Below are positions 1-5,133 of a stretch of DNA of 5,133 nt, in pieces. The DNA is from Dictyoglomaceae bacterium (GTDB lineage Bacteria; Dictyoglomota; Dictyoglomia; Dictyoglomales; Dictyoglomaceae), in contig JAPYWU010000113.1 of assembly GCA_028276205.1 (NCBI GenBank), positions 1 to 5,133 of the forward strand, in the 5' to 3' direction. The notes under the pieces are model-generated. The model saw only the letters and a list, made by a program, of their open reading frames with translations, was not told the DNA's origin and did not search any database. Both the position numbers and the translations under genes were made by a program. Every line of letters starts with the position of its first letter. The stretch's first letter is position 1.

Positions 1-164
1 GGCATAGATATATCCATTAAAACTATATCAACTTTGTTATTATCCAAAATTTCCAATGCTTTTTTACCATTTTCTGCCTCTATTACTTCGTATCCTTTGC
101 TGTGCAGAAATTTAACGATAAAATTTCATGATCCTATATCATCCTCTACTACCATTATTTTCAT
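1..164 (-). pseudogene. Response regulator receiver domain, 5' part only, with in-frame TGA at codon 13
   Basis: This is the N-terminal part of a CheY-like receiver; the gene continues beyond the left edge. From ATG at 164 it reads MKIMVVEDDIGS, then TGA (126-128), then continues in the same frame as NFIVKFLHSKGYEVIEAENG and on to VDIVLMDISMP. The acidic pair (Asp8, Asp9) and the phospho-acceptor Asp51 in LMD are present, so apart from the stop it looks like an active receiver. In this family helix 1 normally follows the EDD motif, and an Arg (CGA or AGA) at position 13 would fit. A strong AGGAGG lies 10 nt before the ATG. The start overlaps the end of the preceding receiver-like gene. TGA ends other genes here (at 671 and 4695), so a recoded TGA is unlikely; a nonsense mutation or a sequence error is the natural reading. 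The output domain, if any, is outside the window. Confidence 0.75.
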
Positions 165-696
165 AGGTTATTATCCTCCTTATTATGTAAAAGATAATAT
201 TCCTTTTACCAGATAACTTTCTCACATTACGAATAAGGATTTCTGAAGTTAAAAATTCTTCTTCTGTCAAAAGAATCAAAAATGTATCATAAAAAGAAAG
301 CTCATTTATTGTCAGATTATAAAAATCCTTTAAGATATATTCTCTATTTAATTTCTCTAAAATCTTCTCCACTAAAGAGATATATTCTTTGGTATTCTCA
401 GAATAAATCAAAAGAACTTTATTCCCTAAAAGTATTTTTATCTTTTCCTCAACTTCTTTAATATCTGTCCCTTTTTCAATAAAACTCTCTTCCAGATCTC
501 TTCTCCTTGCTCCTGTGTAAAAAACATATTTTGTATTTTTTAAAGTTGGCTCTTCTTTCAATCTTTTAACAAGTTCCTCTCCGCTTATATCAGGAAGCCC
601 CAAGGTTGTAATAACTATATCAGGTGTGTGTTCCAATGCCTTAATATAACCCTCTTTTCCATCTTCTGCTTCAATAATTATGTTCTTTCTTCTCAA
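139..696 (-). CDS. Degenerate double receiver-like protein (pseudo-response regulator)
   Basis: A 185-residue frame starting at TTG 696 and overlapping the kinase stop by 26 nt. Residues 5-90 follow a receiver domain: IIEAEDGKEG (beta2/alpha2), DIVITTLGLPDISGEEL (beta3 and following loop), YVFYTGA (beta4). Several key parts are missing. The beta1 acidic pair and helix alpha1 are gone, as if about 20-25 codons had been deleted between KNII and IEAEDG. The phospho-acceptor Asp is Thr31. The segment with the conserved Lys-Pro is absent between EKGTD and IKEVEEKIKILL. Residues 92-170 (KVLLIYSENTKEY, then FYDTFLILLTEEE) resemble a second receiver fold, also without acidic-pocket residues. It probably cannot be phosphorylated. 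It may be a relic of a tandem-receiver regulator belonging to the adjacent kinase, or a phosphorylation-independent receiver. The last dozen residues overlap the next gene and may be off-frame. Confidence 0.6.
   Translation of the reverse strand: MRRKNIIIEAEDGKEGYIKALEHTPDIVITTLGLPDISGEELVKRLKEEPTLKNTKYVFYTGARRRDLEESFIEKGTDIKEVEEKIKILLGNKVLLIYSENTKEYISLVEKILEKLNREYILKDFYNLTINELSFYDTFLILLTEEEFLTSEILIRNVRKLSGKRNIIFYIIRRIITYENNGSRG
175..180 (-). promoter_or_regulatory. Shine-Dalgarno site for the receiver gene starting at 164
   Basis: The minus strand reads AGGAGG here, 10 nt upstream of the ATG at 162-164. This fixes the start of the receiver gene even though the preceding reading frame runs through it to 139. 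Confidence 0.7.
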
Positions 697-2521
697 AAGA
701 TTTAGGACGAATTAATCTTGGTATTTCAACCCTAAAAATAGAACCCTTATTCACTTCACTTTCTACAAATATACTTCCTTTTAGAAGTTCAACAAACTTT
801 TTGACAATAGCAAGCCCTAAACCAGAACTTTCAGATGTCCTCTCTCCATAGAATGGCTCAAATATAAGAGGAATATTTTCTAATGGAATACCTTTACCTG
901 TATCTTTTACTTCAATTATTATCTTATCTTCCATTACTTCTATTTTTCCCTTTATTTCCCCTTTCTCAGTATATTTTACTGCATTAGAAAGAAGATTTGA
1001 GATTATGGTAATTAAAATATTATAATCAGAGGAAAAAGGAGAATTACCAATAAAATCAAAATTAAACTCTAATCCTTTTTCTTTTGCAAGATTTCTATAA
1101 CTTTCAATTATTAGATATAGATTTTCAAAATATACAAGCTCTGACTTAATAGAAACCCTTCCAGTTTCTGCACGTGAAAGATCAATTAGATTATCAATAA
1201 GTTCTCTAATCCTTAATATTTCTTTCTTTATTTCATTAACAGGTTCCTCCAATGATGATATATCACCATATAATCCTGATTCCATAAGTTGAAGATTTCC
1301 ATAAATAACATTTAGAGGGGTTTTTAGCTCATGGGATATAGCCCTCATAAAGTTTACTCTATATTCATCTAAATGTTTTATCTTTTCTAAGGAATCATTG
1401 AGCTCTTTTTTTAAAATTAATTCCTGATGTCTACTATGGAGACTTAATAATATACTTCTTAATATCTTTTTGTTTATTTCCTCAACTCCATTATAATAAA
1501 TGGATATATCTAAAATACCAATATTATTCCAGTTCTTATAAAATTAATATCCTCAGGAAGATCTTCCTTTGTCTTAAATATTATTTTGTTTTTAAAAAAT
1601 ATAACAATATCTTCTTGAGGATTTAGTTCAAGAATCTTAGGCATTTCATTTAATTTTTTCAATAATTCATCAATAGAATTAGAATCTATTAAAAGTTGCC
1701 TAATTTCATCTGTTTTCTTAAATAAAATCTCATTGTTAGAGATTTTATTATATAAATCTTTCACTTCCACATCATATCTCTCTAATAAATTTTCTAACTC
1801 TCTAAAGGGTATAAAAACTTTTTCTATCATTGCTCCTAAGACAAGAATTATTGCACTTGAAACAAGAAAGGCATGTCCAATTACAAATTGATTTGTTAAG
1901 ACGTTCTCATCATAAGACGTAAAAATAAGATCTGAGAGCCCTGCAAAAAAAGAACTAAGGATAAGGGTTCCACATGTCTTGAAAAATAGGATGAGATGAA
2001 AAGAATACCTGCATATAATAATTCTAAAAGAGATTTTAGAATAGTAGTCTTTCCTTCAGCATAAAAAATTTTGACAGGAATATATAAAGAAAGAATTATA
2101 AGAAAAATTGATAGAATAAGAGGTCTATATAACGCTTTCTTAAAAAAACCAAGGTGTTTCTTTCTTATTCAGAAGATAAACAGTAATAAAACTTCCAATT
2201 GCAAAAAGCCCTCTTGCATACATCCAATATTCTACAGCAAGTCCCGGTGTTGATTGATAAAATCCAGGATAAAGCATTGCATGAATACCTTCTAAAATTG
2301 CAGTCCCTAATACCAAATAACCAAAAAATATGGTATAAGGGTCTTTTTCTTTTTTTGGTAAGGATAGAGAAAAGGATGAAAATTACATAATAAGAAAAAA
2401 TAACAGTATTTTCCCATACCATATGAGTAATAAAATCATAGCCCAAAAAGGTGCCCCAGAGTAAAATTATAAAAAAGGAGATTATACCTGTGATGATATA
2501 AAAAACAAAACTTTTATTTAT
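671..2521 (-). pseudogene. MASE3-like membrane sensor histidine kinase, broken by about four frameshifts
   Basis: Read across frames, this is one sensor histidine kinase of about 610 residues. The N-terminal part is a multi-pass membrane region: FVFYIITGIISFFIILLWG, then SYYVIFILFSIL, then ILEGIHAMLYPGF ... WMYARGLFAIGSFITVYLL, which fits the MASE3 sensor pattern, then further helices ending VSSAIILVLGAMIEKVF. A soluble helical linker (residues encoded near 1830-1530) leads to HisKA with the H-box AISHELKTPLN, then the ATPase domain: N-box NLLSNAVKY, G1 DTGKGIP, F-box FEPFYG, G2 SSGLGLAIVKKF. The frame changes lie near 2323-2328 (A run), 2142-2148 (A run), somewhere in about 1900-2040 (an A run at 1982-1986 fits) and 1514-1546. 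The largest intact piece, 671-1348, carries the catalytic core. The expected start codon is ATA at 2519-2521. The gene sits directly behind tRNA-Glu. It is a decayed gene, or an intact gene in error-prone sequence. Confidence 0.8.
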
Positions 2522-2532
2522 ATTTCCACCTT
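2519..2532 (-). promoter_or_regulatory. Shine-Dalgarno plus ATA at the expected start of the histidine kinase
   Basis: The minus strand reads AAGGTGG (2526-2532), 4 nt, then ATA AAT AAA AGT, which opens the first membrane helix. An in-frame TAA lies just upstream and no ATG, GTG or TTG occurs until TTG at 2446, inside the second hydrophobic stretch. ATA is probably a mutated ATG. A true ATA start is possible but rare. Confidence 0.5.
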
Positions 2533-2538
2533 CTTATT

Positions 2539-2614
2539 TGGTGGCCCTACGGGGATTCGAACCCCGGTTTTTGGGTTGAGAACCCAACGTCCTGGTCCAC
2601 TAGACGATAGGGCC
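2539..2614 (-). tRNA. tRNA-Glu (anticodon CUC)
   Basis: A complete 76-nt cloverleaf on the minus strand. The acceptor stem pairs GGCCCTA with TAGGGCC, followed by discriminator A and an encoded CCA. The anticodon stem is TTGGG/CCCAA around the loop TTCTCAA, giving anticodon CTC (plus-strand bases 2578-2580), which reads GAG codons. The T-arm is CGGGG-TTCGAAT-CCCCG. The D-arm begins TCGTCTAGTGG, typical of tRNA-Glu. It lies 11 nt behind tRNA-Gln and shares its promoter. No terminator is visible before the kinase gene that follows 17 nt later. Confidence 0.97.
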
Positions 2615-2625
2615 ACTTTATATTA

Positions 2626-2700
2626 TGGCTGGGGAGGATGGATTCGAACCATCCCTACCTGATCCAGAGTCAGGCGTCCTACCAGCTAGACGACTCCCCA
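2626..2700 (-). tRNA. tRNA-Gln (anticodon CUG)
   Basis: A complete 75-nt cloverleaf on the minus strand. The acceptor stem pairs TGGGGAG with CTCCCCA, then discriminator G and an encoded CCA. The anticodon stem CCTGA/TCAGG encloses the loop CTCTGGA, giving anticodon CTG (plus-strand bases 2665-2667), which reads CAG. The T-arm is GATGG-TTCGAAT-CCATC. The first-pair U1-A72 is the weak pair typical of bacterial tRNA-Gln. It is the first gene of the tRNA pair. Confidence 0.97.
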
Positions 2701-2716
2701 ATTTTTTACACCCTTT

Positions 2717-2746
2717 ATAATATATTATGAAGTAAGTATTTGTCAA
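2717..2746 (-). promoter_or_regulatory. Sigma-70-type promoter for the tRNA-Gln/tRNA-Glu transcript
   Basis: The minus strand has a perfect TTGACA at 2741-2746. A -10 hexamer follows as TATTAT (2717-2722, spacing 18) or TATATT (2719-2724, spacing 16), each with five of six consensus bases. Transcription should start near 2710-2713, about 10 nt before the mature 5' end of tRNA-Gln at 2700. Because no terminator is seen after tRNA-Glu, the same promoter may also feed the kinase cluster. Confidence 0.8.
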
Positions 2747-2829
2747 GATTTGGGGCCTTCCTCTAAAACCTATTTTTTTATTTTAGTGAGCCAAATTTAC
2801 TTCCTTTTTTTAATTTTAGTTCGCCTGAC
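2747..2829 (-). other. Spacer between the nuclease operon and the tRNA promoter
   Basis: This stretch holds the possible shifted extension of the 47-residue gene (down to 2778) and two loosely similar AT-rich segments 33 nt apart, each starting GGC on the minus strand and including ACTAAAAT. A short CTAAAA/TTTTAG inverted repeat (2763-2786) is AT-only and too weak to call a terminator. I see no convincing terminator for the operon. Confidence 0.4.
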
Positions 2830-2973
2830 TCATCTTTTTCTTATGTTTATAAGTAATTCTCTTAGTTTTTTTATTAGATCATCATTTAAGAGATTATTTA
2901 TTTTTTCATCACTATAATATTCTCCCAAAAGCCTTTTTTCTTCATTTTGTGTAAGTATTCTTCCTTTTCTCAT
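2830..2973 (-). CDS. Small basic helical protein, 47 residues, unknown function
   Basis: I do not recognise this protein. It starts MRKGRILTQNEEKRLLGEYY and ends LIKKLRELLINIRKR with TGA at 2830-2832. It is charged, predicted mostly helical, and has no signal peptide or membrane segment. ATG 2973 lies 21 nt after the stop of the preceding gene, with a weak AGAG 7 nt upstream, so it looks like the last gene of the nuclease operon. The reading shifted by one base after the GAAAAAG run at 2833-2839 stays open with coding-like sequence (DESGELKLKKGSKFGSLK) to a TAA at 2778-2780. The real protein may therefore be about 64 residues, with the short version caused by an extra A. Confidence 0.5.
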   Translation of the reverse strand: MRKGRILTQNEEKRLLGEYYSDEKINNLLNDDLIKKLRELLINIRKR

Positions 2974-2994
2974 TTTAAATCTCTTTTGAAAGAG

Positions 2995-3525
2995 TTAGAA
3001 AGTAAAGTCCATTTTAAATTTTTTCCCTAAGACTTTGATTATATCTCCTTCAACTTCTGCTTTTTCTCCGTCTATCCATATTTCGCATTGTTTAAGAAAT
3101 TCTGTTCGTGTTATTTTTTCTCTTCTAAAGTAGTCATAAAAAGCACCCATTGGAAATTTTACAATTAGAGAATGATCATTAAAAATAGAGAGAATGAAAG
3201 TAATAGAAACTGTGTCTGGAAATCTTGTTAGACCAAATACATTCCATAAACTTGCAAAAAACTTGTTTAAATGTTCCTCAGTAATCGTAATTTCATAGTC
3301 ACTACTTGAATCTAAAAAGACATATATTCCTCCTGGTTCGACATATACGATATTGTAGTCTGTCCAATATTCCCCAAAGCTATAGATTTTACGCAGATTA
3401 CTTGTCACTTCTCTGACCTTTTTTCTAAGTTCTCCAATACTTTCTCCATTTTTCCCATACATTACGCTTGGGAAAAACAAACAAAGGATTAATAAAAGTG
3501 AAAGTAATACTTTTAAACTTTTCAT
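2995..3525 (-). CDS. Exported free-standing copy of the nuclease accessory domain, 176 residues
   Basis: Residues 1-24 (MKSLKVLLSLLLILCLFFPS, then VMYG) form a signal peptide; a Cys at 15 is not in a good lipobox. Residues 47-175 match the C-terminal domain of the neighbouring nuclease (its residues 204-328) in order. RKIYSFGEY matches RKTYTFSQY, YVEPGGIYVFL matches YVEPEGVVVIL, HSLIVKFP matches YSLIVRVP, and KITRTEFL matches KITRTDFL. IDGEKAEVEGDIIKVLGK matches INGMKVNMEEGKIKLPFGK. The codons differ even inside conserved motifs, so the duplication is old. No SNase catalytic motif is present. ATG 3525 has GGAGAG 9 nt upstream and lies 19 nt after the final stop of the nuclease's zinc module. 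I know of no named function for this domain. A secreted partner, regulator or binding protein of the nuclease is an inference from the shared domain and operon. Confidence 0.85.
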   Translation of the reverse strand: MKSLKVLLSLLLILCLFFPSVMYGKNGESIGELRKKVREVTSNLRKIYSFGEYWTDYNIVYVEPGGIYVFLDSSSDYEITITEEHLNKFFASLWNVFGLTRFPDTVSITFILSIFNDHSLIVKFPMGAFYDYFRREKITRTEFLKQCEIWIDGEKAEVEGDIIKVLGKKFKMDFTF

Positions 3526-3544
3526 TTTTACTCACTCTCCTTTC

Positions 3545-3670
3545 TTAAGGTTTACAAACTTCACAGGGTCTATACCCTGAATTTACTGCTTCTTCCCTAC
3601 TTGAGAAATATACTTTGTTTTTCTCACTCATTTGTTGAGCATATGGGCACCATGGATAATGGAATATCTT
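3545..3670 (-). pseudogene. Detached Ada-like zinc-binding module of the thermonuclease, in frame after a TAA
   Basis: Immediately after the nuclease's TAA (3671-3673) the same frame continues for 41 codons to a TAA at 3545-3547: KIFHYPWCPYAQQMSEKNKV, then YFSSREEAVNSGYRPCEVCKP. This is the small Ada-type metal-binding module often found at the C-terminus of secreted SNase-family proteins and other DNA-processing proteins: FHxxxC, a spacer with NKVYFxSREEA, then GYRPCxxCKP. The three Cys and the His of the site are all present. Homologues usually read GNxNSKxFH across the junction, so TAA stands where Ser (TCA) would be expected. Independent translation from the internal ATG (MSEKNK...) would lose the first Cys. 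The most likely reading is a recent nonsense mutation or sequence error; stop-codon readthrough is possible. Confidence 0.8.
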
Positions 3671-4669
3671 TTAGTTAATGTTTCCTATGTAAAGAGTTTT
3701 TCCAAATGGAAGTTTTATTTTTCCTTCTTCCATGTTAACCTTCATACCATTTATGAAAACAATACATCTGGAAAGAAAATCTGTTCTTGTGATTTTCTCT
3801 TTGAAGTAGTCAGTAATTGCACTTAGTGGTACTCTTACTATCAAAGAATAGTAATCAGGAATAGCTACATAAACATTTATTATGGTTTCTGGTGGATACT
3901 TTGCTATTACAAAAGCATCACAAAGTTTGTCAAAGAAAAGATTAAAATTATCTTCGTTTAATAAACTTCCATATCCTCCTACAAGTATTACTACCACCCC
4001 TTCAGGTTCTACATATGTGGCTAAGCTATATAATGCACCGTATTGAGAAAAGGTATATGTTTTTCTGATTAGTTCTCTTCTTTCATCAAGATCTGCCCTT
4101 ATCGTTTTTACCAATTCATTGGGTAAAATTTTTTCCTCACTAATTGTCTCAGGTTTAATTTCCGCTATTCCCCAAAGTCCTTTATTATTTTCTCTTGCTT
4201 CCTTCTGAAATTTTAAAAAGTAATCCACATATTTTACGTTTGGAGGATCTGTCATTACTTGAGCATAACCTTCTAAGAGGAGAATTGCATTAAACATTTT
4301 GTTCCTTATTTCTTGTTCTGATATTTCTTTAGGAGAGGATAGCCAAACATATGCAAGAAGTCTTCCATAGTTATCATATTTTTGGACATCAAATTCTAAA
4401 AAGATGTCTTTTCCTGTAAGCCATTTTTTTGTAAATTCTGATGCTTCATTTCCATATGGCTCTAATTTTGTGGTGCTTTCTGGACAGTCTACACCAATAA
4501 ATCTTACTTTTTCCGTTTTGCTATCTAAAATAACCTCAATAGTATCTCCATCAATAACTCTTGTAATTTTTGCTAAGGTTAGTTTTGGTAAATCTTGCGA
4601 TATTCCTAAGGAAAGGTTTAAAAGAAAAAGTAAAATTAATAATATGGTAATTCTTTTTAGTATTTTCAT
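3671..4669 (-). CDS. Exported thermonuclease (SNase family) with uncharacterised C-terminal domain
   Basis: A 332-residue Ca2+-dependent-type nuclease. Residues 1-24 are a signal peptide (MKILKRITILLILLFLLNLS, then LGIS). Residues 30-168 are an SNase domain with the active-site set in place: Asp40 and Asp42 in RVIDGDTIEV, Arg56 and Asp61/Glu64 in VRFIGVDCPES, and Arg103 in DNYGRLLAYVWL; it ends KEARENNKGLWG as usual. It should cut DNA or RNA outside the cytoplasm. Residues about 186-325 form an extra domain not part of SNase, homologous to the next gene. The frame stops at TAA inside what looks like an Ada-like zinc module, which continues intact downstream; without that stop the protein would be 374 residues. 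ATG 4669 follows a GAGGGGGAAG site and lies 25 nt after the 57-residue gene, in the same operon. Confidence 0.9.
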   Translation of the reverse strand: MKILKRITILLILLFLLNLSLGISQDLPKLTLAKITRVIDGDTIEVILDSKTEKVRFIGVDCPESTTKLEPYGNEASEFTKKWLTGKDIFLEFDVQKYDNYGRLLAYVWLSSPKEISEQEIRNKMFNAILLLEGYAQVMTDPPNVKYVDYFLKFQKEARENNKGLWGIAEIKPETISEEKILPNELVKTIRADLDERRELIRKTYTFSQYGALYSLATYVEPEGVVVILVGGYGSLLNEDNFNLFFDKLCDAFVIAKYPPETIINVYVAIPDYYSLIVRVPLSAITDYFKEKITRTDFLSRCIVFINGMKVNMEEGKIKLPFGKTLYIGNIN

Positions 4670-4694
4670 TTTACTTCCCCCTCACATATATCTT

Positions 4695-4868
4695 TCATTC
4701 CTCTTTTTTAATTTTTATAATTCGCCCCCATTTTGCCATTGCTTCTATAGAGCTTTTCTCAGCTATGACCTCTAAATAATTTGCTATTCTTCTTATTTCC
4801 TTACTGATTTCTGTAAGCTCTTTTAAAATATCTTTAATTAATTCTTTTTCATCTTCTCCATTATTCAT
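4695..4868 (-). CDS. Small predicted coiled-coil protein, 57 residues, unknown function
   Basis: I do not recognise this protein. It begins MNNGEDEKELIKDILKELTE and continues ISKEIRRIANYLEVIAEKSS, then AMAKWGRIIKIKKEE, ending with TGA at 4695-4697. The Leu/Ile spacing through residues 10-40 gives heptads typical of a short coiled coil, with an acidic N-terminus and basic C-terminus. No signal or membrane segment is present. The ATG at 4866-4868 directly abuts the TAA of the preceding gene. An AAAGGGGGGA Shine-Dalgarno lies inside the end of that gene, so the two are probably translationally coupled. It is likely a cytoplasmic oligomeric protein; the nuclease downstream is exported, so a direct partnership is not obvious. 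Confidence 0.75.
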   Translation of the reverse strand: MNNGEDEKELIKDILKELTEISKEIRRIANYLEVIAEKSSIEAMAKWGRIIKIKKEE

Positions 4869-5133
4869 TTAATATCCCCCCTTTAATAATTCTTTTACTC
4901 TTGGAAGCCTCAAATAAAATTTTATCACTTCTTCATCCACATCAAAATATTCTGCAAGCTCCCAAATCTCTGTTATTTGCCTCCAAAAATTTATCTTCTG
5001 GGATAAGGAAAAATACTTGCCACTTTTTTGCTCTGTATTCATTTCTTGAGATTTCAATTTCTTCTCTATAGTTTTTGGGCTTACTGTTTTTATAAGTGGA
5101 GCCTGTGAAGTAGTGTCCAAGCTCTTCAGAAAG
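4869..5133 (-). CDS. 3' part of an unrecognised gene, partial at the right edge
   Basis: The frame is open to the window edge, so the true start probably lies outside. A TTG at 5120 and an ATG at 5039 are internal candidates, but neither has a good ribosome site. The visible part is about 87 residues: a polar, Lys/Ser/Thr-rich linker (SLDTTSQAPLIKTVSP and following), then a compact helical C-terminus, FWRQITEIWELAEYFDVDEE followed by VIKFYLRLPRVKELLKGGY. The ELAEYFDVDEEVIKFYL stretch resembles the first helices of a helix-turn-helix, but the match is weak. It ends at TAA 4869-4871, touching the next ATG. No function can be assigned. Confidence 0.65.
   Translation of the reverse strand, partial: FLKSLDTTSQAPLIKTVSPKTIEKKLKSQEMNTEQKSGKYFSLSQKINFWRQITEIWELAEYFDVDEEVIKFYLRLPRVKELLKGGY

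Noticed and set aside
126..128. A genetic code in which TGA is a sense codon
   Set aside because: TGA ends the 57-residue gene and the kinase at sensible places, and TGA is not found inside the intact genes.
34..216. Open frame on the plus strand
   Set aside because: It lies antisense to the receiver genes, has no ribosome site, and its translation resembles no protein pattern.
2071..2390. Two overlapping plus-strand open frames
   Set aside because: They are antisense to the kinase membrane region, whose minus-strand reading gives clear membrane helices and a MASE3-like motif.
2165..2446. A stand-alone 93-residue membrane protein
   Set aside because: Its second half (from about 2325) is the wrong frame; the neighbouring frame continues the kinase sensor domain with much better motifs.
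2763..2786. CTAAAA/TTTTAG inverted repeat as a terminator
   Set aside because: The stem is only six A/T-rich pairs without a GC core, and part of it may be coding in the shifted small gene.
3548..3631. An independent 28-residue gene starting MSEKNKVYF
   Set aside because: It would lack the first Cys of the zinc site and has no ribosome site; it is better explained as the tail of the nuclease.
3632..3826. Plus-strand open frame
   Set aside because: It is antisense to the nuclease C-terminus and the zinc module; no supporting signals.
4404..4775. Plus-strand open frame of 123 codons
   Set aside because: It is the complement of the SNase domain, whose catalytic motifs are unmistakable on the minus strand.

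Overview
The window is strongly AT-rich, and every gene I can support lies on the minus strand, so transcription runs from base 5133 towards base 1. The predicted proteins are rich in Lys, Glu and Ile. Starts follow GGAG-type Shine-Dalgarno sites, and the tRNA genes encode their CCA ends. This suggests an AT-rich, probably thermophilic bacterium. The style recalls Dictyoglomus or other deep-branching thermophiles, but that is an impression and not a proven assignment.

Right half (5133 to about 2780): a tight run of small genes that looks like one operon. In transcription order they are: the 3' part of an unrecognised gene; a 57-residue predicted coiled-coil protein whose ATG directly abuts the previous stop; an exported staphylococcal-type nuclease (SNase/thermonuclease); an exported 176-residue protein; and a 47-residue protein. 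The nuclease has an SNase domain followed by an uncharacterised domain of about 130 residues. The 176-residue protein is a free-standing divergent copy of that domain. Directly after the nuclease stop, in the same frame, come 41 codons of an Ada-like zinc module (FHYPWC ... RPCEVC). A single TAA therefore appears to have cut off, or made conditional, the nuclease's C-terminal zinc module.

Middle (2746 to 2539): a good -35/-10 promoter drives tRNA-Gln(CUG) and tRNA-Glu(CUC), separated by 11 nt. Both have C34 anticodons.

Left half (2521 to 1): a two-component cluster starts 17 nt after the CCA end of tRNA-Glu, with no visible terminator between. It holds a membrane histidine kinase with a MASE3-like sensor region, a protein with two degenerate receiver-like modules, and the start of a canonical receiver that runs off the left edge. 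The kinase has complete H, N, G1, F and G2 motifs, but it can only be read through four frame changes and has ATA where a start codon is expected. The receiver-like protein has lost its key phosphorylation residues. The last receiver has a TGA at codon 13. The cluster looks like a decaying signalling locus. Several of the frame changes sit in homopolymer runs, so sequencing or assembly error remains a real alternative.

The most interesting candidate for something undescribed is the nuclease/accessory-domain operon. No plus-strand gene is supported.
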